The notes below the pieces were generated by a model, which was given only the letters and a program-made list of their open reading frames with translations, was not told the origin of the DNA and did not search any database. This document shows, piece after piece, positions 7,897-15,316 of a stretch of DNA of 64,000 nucleotides. The position numbers and the translations under genes are program-made. Numbering within the stretch: the stretch's first letter is position 1; each line of letters starts with the position of its first letter. This stretch comes from Alcaligenaceae bacterium (GTDB lineage Bacteria > Pseudomonadota > Gammaproteobacteria > Burkholderiales > Burkholderiaceae_B): positions 1 to 64,000 of the forward strand of contig CANCMG010000001.1 of the NCBI GenBank assembly GCA_947378965.1, given 5' to 3'.

Positions 7897-8082
7897 ATGA
7901 GCAACCTGCCTAAACAGCCATCTCCAGAAGCAGTTGAGATGCTTGCGAAACTAATGTTGCGGCGAGCAATCCGAGAATCGCCTGAACGTTTTGCATGGCT
8001 GGCTAAAGGTCAAAGCATCAATGAATCAGTACGAGTTGGTGAACAGCTATCTTTGCCGTTAGTAATGCGCGCAGATGAGTAA
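7897..8082 (+). CDS. small hypothetical protein, 61 aa
   Basis: The ATG at 7897 is chosen because GAGAG lies 7 nt before it; the frame is open to an upstream ATG at 7822 that has no binding site. The product is a short, mostly helical soluble protein (PEAVEMLAKLMLRRAIRES, then FAWLAKGQSINESVRVGEQL). The size and an N-terminal helical half would suit an antitoxin or regulator, but no partner gene follows: the next 416 bp (8083-8498) show only a possible 31-codon remnant on the minus strand. Function unknown. Confidence 0.45.
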   Translation: MSNLPKQPSPEAVEMLAKLMLRRAIRESPERFAWLAKGQSINESVRVGEQLSLPLVMRADE

Positions 8083-8498
8083 ATCGATGTCACTGAACGC
8101 GGCTACTCTTTGGTTGTGCACAACTCCAGACTCCGTGGTGATGCCAATATTCAACACGGTTGATCTTCTTGAGTAACGTAACTGCATAATGAATTGCGCT
8201 GTAGCTACCGCAAGAATATCGAATCATCTGTTTCAGTATATGTAGTTGCATAATCCATTTGAGTCCTATGAAACGTTTCATTGGGGTAGCAACGGAATGA
8301 GCCCGATATCGCGAAGTCCTTGCATGAACCGATTTCGTTGCTTCTGTATCGACATCAATTCATTAAGCTGCATCGTCGCTTTCACAATCGATTCGCGCAA
8401 AGGCAAGTAGATAACTTACAAGGCGTGTAGCCTTAAAGATATGTCTTTCTGCGGCCGAACAAGCTCTTAACCCGGTCAAATCAGATAAAGGAACCTAG

Positions 8499-8987
8499 AT
8501 GTCCCTACGCGAAGACTTTGAACAGGCTTTAGCCCTTCACATTACCCATTTATTGAGGCTCGCTGCTGACCGCAGAGGCGGAGTCTATGTATTGTTAAAC
8601 GAGCTTTTTTACTCTCACACCGATCACGATCCTATGGGTGAGGTTGAAAAGAACTTGCTGTACCGAAAACGGCGAATTGAAAAGGAATTAAGCACTCCGA
8701 CCGTTGAAGTGACTCTACAAACGGTAGCGTTGGATGCTGACCTAAAACCGCGTTGGATATTCGGCGTTATGTTCAATAAGAACGAGGATTCCGTCGCATG
8801 GGAGTGGCTTATTGACAGTGTGGCTGTCACTTTAGAACCCGACGACTCTTATGGCATTGAATATTGGCGTTTTAGTCCTAAGAATCCTTGGCCTGATGAT
8901 TTTCCAGTAAATGATGAAACTTGGGGTCTATACAGGAGGCTCGTTACCGGCGACTCTTTACTCAAAACCACGGATCCGAGACTTTAG
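8499..8987 (+). CDS. hypothetical protein, tandem paralog A
   Basis: 162 residues with no recognised domain. AAAGGAAC precedes the ATG. It aligns along its whole length with the next gene (9120-9605): both begin (R/K)-x-(D/E)FE-x-AL-x-(L/V)H, share RRGGV-type and LN(E/D)LF segments, a W-x-F-x-V-x-F strand, an EPD(D/S)SY motif and a (L/F)KT-x-(D/N)P(R/Q)L ending. There is no signal peptide or membrane segment; the protein is acidic and rich in Trp. A tandem pair of diverged copies could be an immunity-type or cofactor family, but this is speculation. Confidence 0.6.
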   Translation: MSLREDFEQALALHITHLLRLAADRRGGVYVLLNELFYSHTDHDPMGEVEKNLLYRKRRIEKELSTPTVEVTLQTVALDADLKPRWIFGVMFNKNEDSVAWEWLIDSVAVTLEPDDSYGIEYWRFSPKNPWPDDFPVNDETWGLYRRLVTGDSLLKTTDPRL

Positions 8988-8988
8988 C

Positions 8989-9048
8989 GCCAGCTCCCGA
9001 GACTAAATACACTGTCAATCCAATCCTTAATAGGTAAGGTTAGCTGGC
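8989..9048. other. inverted repeat after paralog A
   Basis: GCCAGCT (8989-8995) pairs with AGCTGGC (9042-9048) directly after the stop codon. The spacer between them resembles the spacer after paralog B (a CTAA.TAC.CTGT.AATC core), so gene plus spacer appear to have duplicated as one unit. Confidence 0.45.
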
Positions 9049-9119
9049 CAGCGGGGTTGTCGCATGAAGGAACTCTGTGCCGGCATTGAAGCTGTACTGC
9101 TCTGACAATAGGATTGAAG

Positions 9120-9605
9120 ATGACTAAGCGTAAGGAATTTGAAGAGGCTCTCGTCGTACATTTAAAACAAATGATGTACAACGCTGCTGAAAAGCGTGGT
9201 GGTGTACATGAAATATTAAATGATCTCTTTTTTACCGAAACCTATTCGGAATTATTTGAGATGTCAGCAATGGTGGCATTTCAGAACAAACAGTCCATTG
9301 ACATGGATTTAACTAGTGCCAAAGTGTTGGCTAGTATTGAAAATGTTGAATTGAACGCCGAGCTTCAGCCCATTTGGACATTCCGTGTGCTGTTTCCTAA
9401 GAACGAGTGGCTAGATTGGGATTGGTGCGTAGAAGATGTCACCATTTCTATTGAACCTGATAGCTCCTATGAAATCTCAATTTTTATTATCAACGATGCG
9501 GGTGACCAGCTTATGAATCCCAAAAATGACGACCCGTTATGGGAAGATCACACCAGAGCAATCCGAGGTAATACCCTTTTCAAGACCTTAAATCCGCAAC
9601 TCTGA
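9120..9605 (+). CDS. hypothetical protein, tandem paralog B
   Basis: 161 residues from the ATG at 9120, preferred over TTG 9114 because AGGA lies 6 nt upstream and it aligns with the start of paralog A. It shares with A the FEEAL N-terminus, KRGGV, LNDLF, the WTFRVLF strand and EPDSSYEI, and ends LFKTLNPQL. Sequence identity is modest, so the duplication is old or the pair is under diversifying pressure. No function can be given. The 343-bp gap that follows (9606-9948) holds an inverted repeat and AT-rich direct repeats but no gene. Confidence 0.6.
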   Translation: MTKRKEFEEALVVHLKQMMYNAAEKRGGVHEILNDLFFTETYSELFEMSAMVAFQNKQSIDMDLTSAKVLASIENVELNAELQPIWTFRVLFPKNEWLDWDWCVEDVTISIEPDSSYEISIFIINDAGDQLMNPKNDDPLWEDHTRAIRGNTLFKTLNPQL

Positions 9606-9663
9606 TGCCACCTACGGCCTAATACGCTGTTAATCGTGTGTTTAAGGCGTAGCTGTAGGCATC
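9604..9663. other. inverted repeat after paralog B
   Basis: GATGCC + CTACG (9604-9616) pair with CGTAG + GGCATC (9648-9663), with small internal bulges, directly after the stop. It occupies the same place as the repeat after paralog A. Confidence 0.45.
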
Positions 9664-9852
9664 TAAGACAGCACCGCCGCTGTAATGCCGCAGCCTAGCG
9701 AAATTATCATCCATCCCCGACCAGCTGTTTTTGAAGTGGCTTTAATCGGTGTTCGGGTGAATAAATCCGATATCAAATATTGGCACAAAGGGCATTTCGC
9801 TAGTGTCGTGAGAAATCAGAGACGTATTTTCAGGTGAATTACGTTGAAACTT

Positions 9853-9909
9853 GAATATTTGCTTTTGATTTTCTCTCTGTAAACACAGGATGAACGAGTA
9901 TTTGCTTTT
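9853..9909. repeat. pair of AT-rich direct repeats, 43 bp apart
   Basis: ga(a/g)tatttgctttt at 9853-9866 and 9896-9909. Core (TATTTG-x-TTT), spacing (43 bp) and position ahead of a recombinase-like gene correspond to the pair at 2929-2992. Confidence 0.6.
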
Positions 9910-9948
9910 TCTCCGAGCTAAATATTGGTTTAGAGAGACTTTTCACCC

Positions 9949-10383
9949 ATGATGCTAAACAAGCTACCAGCCAATACGCCATTCGCAGACATTCTTGCGT
10001 ACCTTGCCACCGTACCGTCAAGATTCGCCTCACGAAATAGATGTATGTTCGCCTTGCGGCCGTATTTGCGGACTTTTGACATAGCTTATTTGTGGCTTAG
10101 AGATGTAATCAATCCCAAAGACGGAACCATTACGCATTCGTTCATTTCACGGGTGGATAGACAGCATTTTGAATTAAATGCCTTGTGTCGTGCTGAGCTT
10201 GAGCGTTATTTGAGACTGCGATTTGGCGTTGCGCCAGAAGAATCTCTGTTGGGGGTGCTACAGAACTCCCCCAATGACACGGTGTTCGCGTCTCAGCAGC
10301 GAGATCGTTTTAGCCCCAACACAGCACAACAACTGTTTTCCCAGTTAAGCAAGATTATTGACCGGCATTTCAGTTCCAACTAA
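9949..10383 (+). CDS. short tyrosine-recombinase-like protein, copy 2
   Basis: 144 residues, paralog of the protein at 3011-3511. It shows SRNRCMFALRPYLRTFDIAYLWLRDVINPxDGTI, the layout of the beginning of an integrase catalytic core, followed by SRVDRQHFELNALCRAELERYL, a VFASQQ strand and TAQQLFSQLSKIIDRHF. It stops before the HxxR and tyrosine motifs of active recombinases. Because both copies end near the same point, this looks like the natural length of a small family and not a random truncation. GAGAG lies upstream of ATG 9949. DNA binding without cleavage, perhaps as a repressor or accessory factor, is a reasonable guess. Confidence 0.55.
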   Translation: MMLNKLPANTPFADILAYLATVPSRFASRNRCMFALRPYLRTFDIAYLWLRDVINPKDGTITHSFISRVDRQHFELNALCRAELERYLRLRFGVAPEESLLGVLQNSPNDTVFASQQRDRFSPNTAQQLFSQLSKIIDRHFSSN

Positions 10384-10416
10384 CTCTAAAAAAAGGACAG
10401 ACTATCCGATAAAAAA

Positions 10417-10482
10417 ATGTGACGCATCCAGAGATCACTTAGGCTTAATTTGGATTTTTATAGCCTACGATTACCGGGGTGT
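10417..10482 (+). repeat. 66-bp conserved element, copy 2
   Basis: Begins ATGTGACGCATCCAG and ends TTACCGGGGTGT; same length as copy 1 at 3475-3540. It starts 34 bp after the recombinase-like stop codon and lies outside any gene, so its conservation is not due to protein coding. Confidence 0.7.
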
Positions 10483-10551
10483 AGTGCTTTTAAATTAGTT
10501 AACAATGGCCCCTATTCAGCAAAAAAAATACAACTTGAAATCCGGCACCAG

Positions 10552-10640
10552 TTGAATAAAAAAAAAATCAATGAAGATGTGGAGTGATTTCCGCTTCGCG
10601 GGACTACAACCACCACCCTATATTTTTTTTGGTTATTCAA
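10552..10640 (+). ncRNA. foldable non-coding element upstream of the polymerase gene
   Basis: TTGAATAA (10552-10559) followed by an A-run pairs with a T-run, GG and TTATTCAA (10633-10640), giving a long outer stem. Inside, GTGG pairs with CCAC and an apical CCGC-TTC-GCGG hairpin forms. The nested arrangement lies 70 bp before the polymerase start. A further 14-bp palindrome, AGATATATATATCT, sits at 10647-10660. It could be a structured RNA, a replication start or a long leader. Pairing was done by eye. Confidence 0.4.
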
Positions 10641-10710
10641 TAATTCAGATATATATATCTATAAGCGTGTGACTTTTTTAGGTCAGACAGCAACAGGGGA
10701 ATAGATAAAA

Positions 10711-12210
10711 ATGTTGGAAATTAAAGTTGATCCACGGGTACTGGTCGCAATCAAAAAGGCCTTTCCAAAGCCTGCCGGCAGGGCACAAAGAGCCTTGGAC
10801 AATTATGTAATAGCACTTAAGAACCTGTTGATTGCGTCGCTGTCTCGGGGGCAGTCAACATACGAGTCTCGTTTTAATCTTTTTAGTATTTCACTACAAG
10901 ACCTTGCCAATAAAGGCCCTCAAATTGGTGAAAAAAAGATTCGGCTACATGCGTGGCTACGAGACCAAAACTTGGCCTTAATCAGAACAGTAGAACTGGG
11001 ATCTCCTGCCACAGGTACTGTTTCTAAGGCAACTTTCACAGATCTGGCTGAATTAGACTGGCATGAACCAGAAGTTGCTGAAGATCAGGTCGCAGTTGAC
11101 GGTGTCGTACTGGACAAAACGCTGTTGGATGAGAAACCAGACTCAAACGCTGAGATCTTTAACAAGCTTTTTCATGACTACGCAGACTTAGCCGCTGCCG
11201 GTACCGCTCACGAGGTATTTGACACCACTGATGTTGACATTAAATCCCTAACAAATTACATAACGTGGCTGCGGAAAAAGCCAAAACATCTCAAGCCCAA
11301 TCAAGTTAGCTCCCAATTGCTTCAGGCACGGCTTATTTTGGCTGTCGCGCAACACACGGGTGGGAAGTATCATCAACGGAAAAAACCCAGCAATTTTGGC
11401 CGCATGTACTACCACGGCACCAGCGTACAAAATGTCAGTAAGGAGCTACGAAGAGCAATGTTGGGTAATTGCTGGGAATACGACATTCGCTCCAGTGTTG
11501 TTACTTGGAAAATGGGGTTTGCGGACGAATGGGTGAAAATACATCGGCCTAAATCAACAGTACACAAAGAGTTTGTGTACACGAAATGGTATCTTGAGAA
11601 AAAAGACGAGCTGATGCTGAATGTTCAGCACTCAGTATTTGGTAAACACAGCGGTCACAGCCCAGAGTTTCAACTTATATTGTTGAAGAAAGCCTTCACT
11701 GCGTTAAGTTTTGGCGCAAGAAAGACTGGTAACAGTTGGCAAAATGAAAATGGGGAGTGGATCCCTTCGGCATTGGCAGATATTTTTAGGATTAAAGAAG
11801 AGCGCGAACTGTTTATTGCTGATCCAATTGTCAACGGTTTCATCAAAGAACAAAAAGTCTTAGACAAGTATTTTTTTGAAGGCGTAAAAGCAATTAGCCC
11901 TGACTTGCTAACTTTGCCGCACTTACAGACAAAGAAAGGTCGCGTCAGTCAACCTAAAGTCATAGCGTACCTGTATCAGCATCAAGAAACATCTGTCATG
12001 GATATTGTCCGTGACTCGCTGCCTGCGACTCACCAGCCGCCACTAGCCAACATTCACGACGCTATTATTTTGAAGCAACGCCTATCGCTTGACGATAGAG
12101 ACGCCATTCAACAGCGTATGCGAACACAGACGCGCAATCCGTACTGGCTGCTAGGGCAAACTGAGCTAAAGCGTTGGCAGTCAGATCTTGACTGGGCAGA
12201 CGTGCTTTAA
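10711..12210 (+). CDS. putative family-A/T7-type (single-subunit) polymerase
   Basis: 499 residues. The C-terminal half shows three palm-type motifs in the right order. Motif A: CWEYDIRSS with D258. Motif B: LLKKAFTALSFGARKTG, with K326, F334 and G335 in the K-x7-(Y/F)-G spacing of T7 RNA polymerase and DNA polymerase I. Motif C: ANIHDAIIL with H449 and D450. The 124-residue distance from K326 to D450 equals that between K758 and D882 of E. coli Pol I. No exonuclease domain is visible; residues 1-230 are unassigned. An AGGGGA-like site precedes the ATG. It may copy the local element or act in defence; DNA or RNA product cannot be told. I know of no named family for it. Confidence 0.6.
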   Translation: MLEIKVDPRVLVAIKKAFPKPAGRAQRALDNYVIALKNLLIASLSRGQSTYESRFNLFSISLQDLANKGPQIGEKKIRLHAWLRDQNLALIRTVELGSPATGTVSKATFTDLAELDWHEPEVAEDQVAVDGVVLDKTLLDEKPDSNAEIFNKLFHDYADLAAAGTAHEVFDTTDVDIKSLTNYITWLRKKPKHLKPNQVSSQLLQARLILAVAQHTGGKYHQRKKPSNFGRMYYHGTSVQNVSKELRRAMLGNCWEYDIRSSVVTWKMGFADEWVKIHRPKSTVHKEFVYTKWYLEKKDELMLNVQHSVFGKHSGHSPEFQLILLKKAFTALSFGARKTGNSWQNENGEWIPSALADIFRIKEERELFIADPIVNGFIKEQKVLDKYFFEGVKAISPDLLTLPHLQTKKGRVSQPKVIAYLYQHQETSVMDIVRDSLPATHQPPLANIHDAIILKQRLSLDDRDAIQQRMRTQTRNPYWLLGQTELKRWQSDLDWADVL

Positions 12211-12312
12211 CCCGGAGGACACTGTTAAGGTCACAGACGAGAGTTGCCAGTTTTGGGTATGTTCTGAAGCGGTATGATTGGTGAGCTGATATTTCAACAG
12301 GAAATTAACGAC

Positions 12313-12525
12313 ATGGCCAACACATATATCATTCAAAGAACACGGGTTGTGCGAATACACGAGTGGTTGCGAACTCGTGCGGATAACGAAAGTGACGCCC
12401 TGTCCTTAATTGAAGCAAATGAGTATGAAACTGACGATTCGCATGAACAGGTCGAATTAGAAGCCGGTGAGGCTTCGGAAGGGACGATCATTGTTGATAT
12501 TGAAGAAGTTAAAGATGACTATTGA
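12313..12525 (+). CDS. small acidic protein, 70 aa
   Basis: The ATG at 12313 is preferred over 12274 because CAGGAA precedes it at a suitable distance. The first half is a basic strand-rich segment (YIIQRTRVVRIHEWLRTRA), the second half highly acidic (ETDDSHEQVELEAGEA, then VDIEEVKDDY). It resembles small phage or plasmid proteins with an acidic tail, such as DNA mimics or immunity proteins, but has no recognised family. It follows the polymerase gene by about 100 bp on the same strand and may be co-transcribed. Confidence 0.5.
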   Translation: MANTYIIQRTRVVRIHEWLRTRADNESDALSLIEANEYETDDSHEQVELEAGEASEGTIIVDIEEVKDDY

Positions 12526-12542
12526 AGATCAGGCTGCTCGAA

Positions 12543-12562
12543 ATGTCCTTTCAAAAGGACAT
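12543..12562. other. 20-bp inverted repeat after the small acidic gene
   Basis: ATGTCCTTT-CA-AAAGGACAT, perfect 9-bp arms, 18 bp after the stop codon at 12525. There is no following T-run, so it is not a standard terminator, although its position suits an RNA 3'-end hairpin. Confidence 0.45.
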
Positions 12563-12597
12563 AATTGAATGTGGCTAGTTGTGCGACACTGAATCTG

Positions 12598-12607
12598 CGG
12601 TTACCCC
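12598..12607. repeat. GGGTTACCCC-like motif (9/10)
   Basis: CGGTTACCCC, flanked by GC-rich bases that extend the symmetry (GCGGTTACCCCGC). Fourth member of the set at 855, 3863 and 4273. Confidence 0.3.
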
Positions 12608-12809
12608 GCGCTGAGTTTTCCTTTTGAATCTTATATTTGCGTCAAACGGCCGAAAGTCGATGACAATCCAAGCGTATCTGTAATGAACTAGCTTGAAGAT
12701 TCAAGGGCAAGATTTCCTTTGATATAGACAGAGATACGCGGCGCGAGTGGGAAACACGCTCTTGCGAGCGAAGCTTGTATTTAGAGTATCACCCTGGGAA
12801 AATCAGGTT

Positions 12810-14663
12810 ATGACCAAAAGCATCAAAAAATTGAATTGGGGACGCAGTTTCCAGCGTGCTGCTATGGAGGCGACTGGCAAAGCGTTTGATGTGGCAGTTA
12901 AAAGCGCTGAGGTAGGAAAGAAGGCTCTAGCAGAGCTAGATCACAAGGCTCACATTACTGAAGCCGTCAAAGCGATTGGTACAAAAACCATAGAAAGTTC
13001 GGTCATGATTGATGATCGATACAAAATTGGACGTAGAGTGAGTACAGCAGCATCGCGTTTTAAGCGAGCGGGTGGCGCAGCGTTGGATGCTGGGAAGCAT
13101 TTTGCAGAAATTACCGGCGCAACAAATTTAGCCGACAAGATCAAGGACAAAACACACGCGTCAATTATCGAGCCTTCCCAAAAAATTCTAAAAGAAACGG
13201 GAGTTAGCGGTGCGTTTAATTCCGTTGGTCATGTCACAGAAGTCGCATACGGAAAAACCCGAGAAGTTATCAAGCCCTACTTCACCAGCGAAGACCCACA
13301 CGAACTACTCAAAAATACACGCGCTGAACTTGCTCACATTTCTTCATGCATTATGCAGATTAACAGCAGCGAATCTGAAAAGCTGGCCGACCAATTTGGT
13401 AAGGCAATCGTATCCAAAATTTCAGGCGCTGCGGCGTCCGGAGCACTGTTATCACTCGTAGCGACCTTCGGCACCTCAGGCACTGGCACGGCGATCGCTA
13501 CGTTATCCGGAGCGGCATCAACCAGCGCCACGTTAGCTTGGGTCGGCAGCCTAGTTGGAGGCGGCATGGTGGCGGGTGCTGCACTGACTGGCGGGGTCTC
13601 GCTAGTACTCGGGCTCGCCGCATACAAGCTGCTCGGTAGCGAGCGCCGTACCTTCGAGTCACTTAGCGAGGCGGAGCAGCGGATCGTGCAGTCCTCATGG
13701 CTTGTGATGGCCATCATTGACGATTATCTAAAGAGCCCGCCTGAGCTCTTCACGCAGAAAGAGGCTGAATTACTTTTCGCCAAATTCTTTCGCCCTCTGT
13801 TATTAGAGTTAACCGATAACACCGATGCAATCTGTGAAAACCTTGACGGACGTCACGCGGTCATATTTCGGCAACACGTGTTAACAGACTTTAAACAAGT
13901 AGTGATTGCGGGGTTCGAGCGATTTATTGAGGGGTACCCGCTGAAAGGCTTTTATAACGCAGAGTATGTCATTGGCGGAGTCTTTCATGGACTGCTTACT
14001 CAAACTGCAGTAAGTAGTGATTTTGAAAGCCAACTGGTGCTGGATGCCCTGCGAAGATCGACTGGTTCTCTTTCACGCGCCACTGAGAGTCAACTCGGTG
14101 ACTATCTACGAGAGTTATCTCCCGAGGGCTTGAAAGGTGTTGGTTCGAACGTAAAGGGGATTTATCACGAATTGCTGTTCACCCACAATTACAACGATTC
14201 ACACGTTGATACATACGCTGAAATGTTCACTGAGACCAATCATCCAGGTGCAGATATTCAGATCAGGGATGCCCAGACGCAAGCGGTCATCGGAGAATAT
14301 CAGCTGAAGTCTGTTGCAGGTGCAGCGTCAATACACACGCATTTCCACAAGTACCCAGACATTCCTGTTTATGCAACTGATGAGGTAGCTCAAAAATTTT
14401 CGGGCTCGCAAGTCGAAAGCAGTGGCTTTGAAAATGAAGTGCTCAAAGCTCGTGTGCAAGACGACCTTGATTCAGTCGCCGACAATTCTTTGAACGACCG
14501 AGCATGGGATTCTTTTTTGCTTGCGGCTGGAGTTGCGTCGTCGCGGGAGTTGTTCGAGATGGTTAAGGGTGACCGTGAGTTTCCGGATGCTGTAGCAAAC
14601 GCTTGTAAGGCCGCTGGAGTTTCGAGCGCGTCTACGCTGATGGCCGCATACTTGTTTGGTTAA
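12810..14663 (+). CDS. protein with Gly/Ala-rich membrane hairpin and PD-(D/E)xK-like C-terminal domain
   Basis: 617 residues from the ATG at 12810; an upstream GTG at 12747 is possible but lacks a binding site. Residues 1-180 are basic and helical. Residues 200-275 form two hydrophobic segments rich in Gly, Ala, Ser and Thr (GAAASGALLSLVATFG and GGGMVAGAALTGGVSLVLGLAAY), as in glycine-zipper pore or membrane-insertion proteins. The C-terminal domain shows YHELLF (E454), HPGADIQI (D482) and GEYQLKS (E496, Q498, K500), a restriction-endonuclease-like pattern E...D...ExQxK. An effector that senses or perforates membrane and cuts nucleic acid is one reading. It is not a family I can name. Confidence 0.5.
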   Translation: MTKSIKKLNWGRSFQRAAMEATGKAFDVAVKSAEVGKKALAELDHKAHITEAVKAIGTKTIESSVMIDDRYKIGRRVSTAASRFKRAGGAALDAGKHFAEITGATNLADKIKDKTHASIIEPSQKILKETGVSGAFNSVGHVTEVAYGKTREVIKPYFTSEDPHELLKNTRAELAHISSCIMQINSSESEKLADQFGKAIVSKISGAAASGALLSLVATFGTSGTGTAIATLSGAASTSATLAWVGSLVGGGMVAGAALTGGVSLVLGLAAYKLLGSERRTFESLSEAEQRIVQSSWLVMAIIDDYLKSPPELFTQKEAELLFAKFFRPLLLELTDNTDAICENLDGRHAVIFRQHVLTDFKQVVIAGFERFIEGYPLKGFYNAEYVIGGVFHGLLTQTAVSSDFESQLVLDALRRSTGSLSRATESQLGDYLRELSPEGLKGVGSNVKGIYHELLFTHNYNDSHVDTYAEMFTETNHPGADIQIRDAQTQAVIGEYQLKSVAGAASIHTHFHKYPDIPVYATDEVAQKFSGSQVESSGFENEVLKARVQDDLDSVADNSLNDRAWDSFLLAAGVASSRELFEMVKGDREFPDAVANACKAAGVSSASTLMAAYLFG

Positions 14664-14887
14664 TTGCCAACGACACGTCGACCTGTAGTTAGCAATTCCA
14701 GCCCCATCAAGGCATCATCTGCACGAACGGCGAGCATTTTTTAAACAGCCCGCGTCATTTCTTAAGTACAGTTATTTTTCAGAAATATTAGCAGCATATT
14801 TTTTCTTAAAATGATCTTACGGTAATTCATCTTGGTGATTGGTTCAACAGCCACTCGCATTAAGCAAAGAATCACAACTCCTCAAAG

Positions 14888-15316
14888 TTAATACGGCCAC
14901 TTGACGGGTGGCCACTCTGGTCGGTTAAGTAACCGCCACTCTGCTCGACTCTCTATGTCCTGCTTGATGGCTAAATCGATGCGGTAAAGCATTGGATCGC
15001 TGAGTTCTACGAATTCGGAATCACTAACTTTCATAAACTCTGGATTGTGAGGAAGACTACTAATGACAAGTTTGTGTAAATAGAGTCTTCTGTAATAGAA
15101 GTCCTCCGCCATTTCAATATGCATCGAGGCCAATGCTGAAACTATGCTTTCTTGATAAAGGTCTAGTTTCTCTTTAGTCGCTTTATTCTTCAAGTGCCAA
15201 CGTACGTTGTGTACCTGCTGAGAAGGGACGCCAAGCGTAGTGACAATATTTTCAGCAGACTTACCTTGCTCAAACAAGTCACGAATTTGTTGTGTATAGC
15301 TCTTCTTCTTGGCCAT
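14888..15316 (-). CDS. hypothetical protein with N-terminal helix-turn-helix
   Basis: 142 residues from the ATG at 15316, chosen over 15361 because AGGAAG lies 9 nt upstream. Residues 5-40 (YTQQIRDLFEQGKSAENIV, then LGVPSQQVHNVRWHLK) look like a simple HTH of the type used by small phage or plasmid regulators. The rest is helical and Trp/Pro-rich at the end (EWPPVKWPY), with no known domain. It is the last gene of the accessory block before tRNA-Val. A role in regulation of the element is possible but only inferred. The 224-bp gap on its left shows nothing recognisable. Confidence 0.5.
   Translation of the reverse strand: MAKKKSYTQQIRDLFEQGKSAENIVTTLGVPSQQVHNVRWHLKNKATKEKLDLYQESIVSALASMHIEMAEDFYYRRLYLHKLVISSLPHNPEFMKVSDSEFVELSDPMLYRIDLAIKQDIESRAEWRLLNRPEWPPVKWPY

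Noticed and set aside
8278-8373. A 31-codon minus-strand frame (MQLNELMSIQKQRNRF...) in the gap after the 61-aa protein
   Set aside because: Protein-like composition, but very short, closed upstream by a stop and without a clear start signal or partner. At most a remnant.
8989-9666. The inverted repeats after the two paralogs as integron attC sites
   Set aside because: They lack the GTTRRRY/RYYYAAC core boxes in the right places, and no integron integrase is visible.
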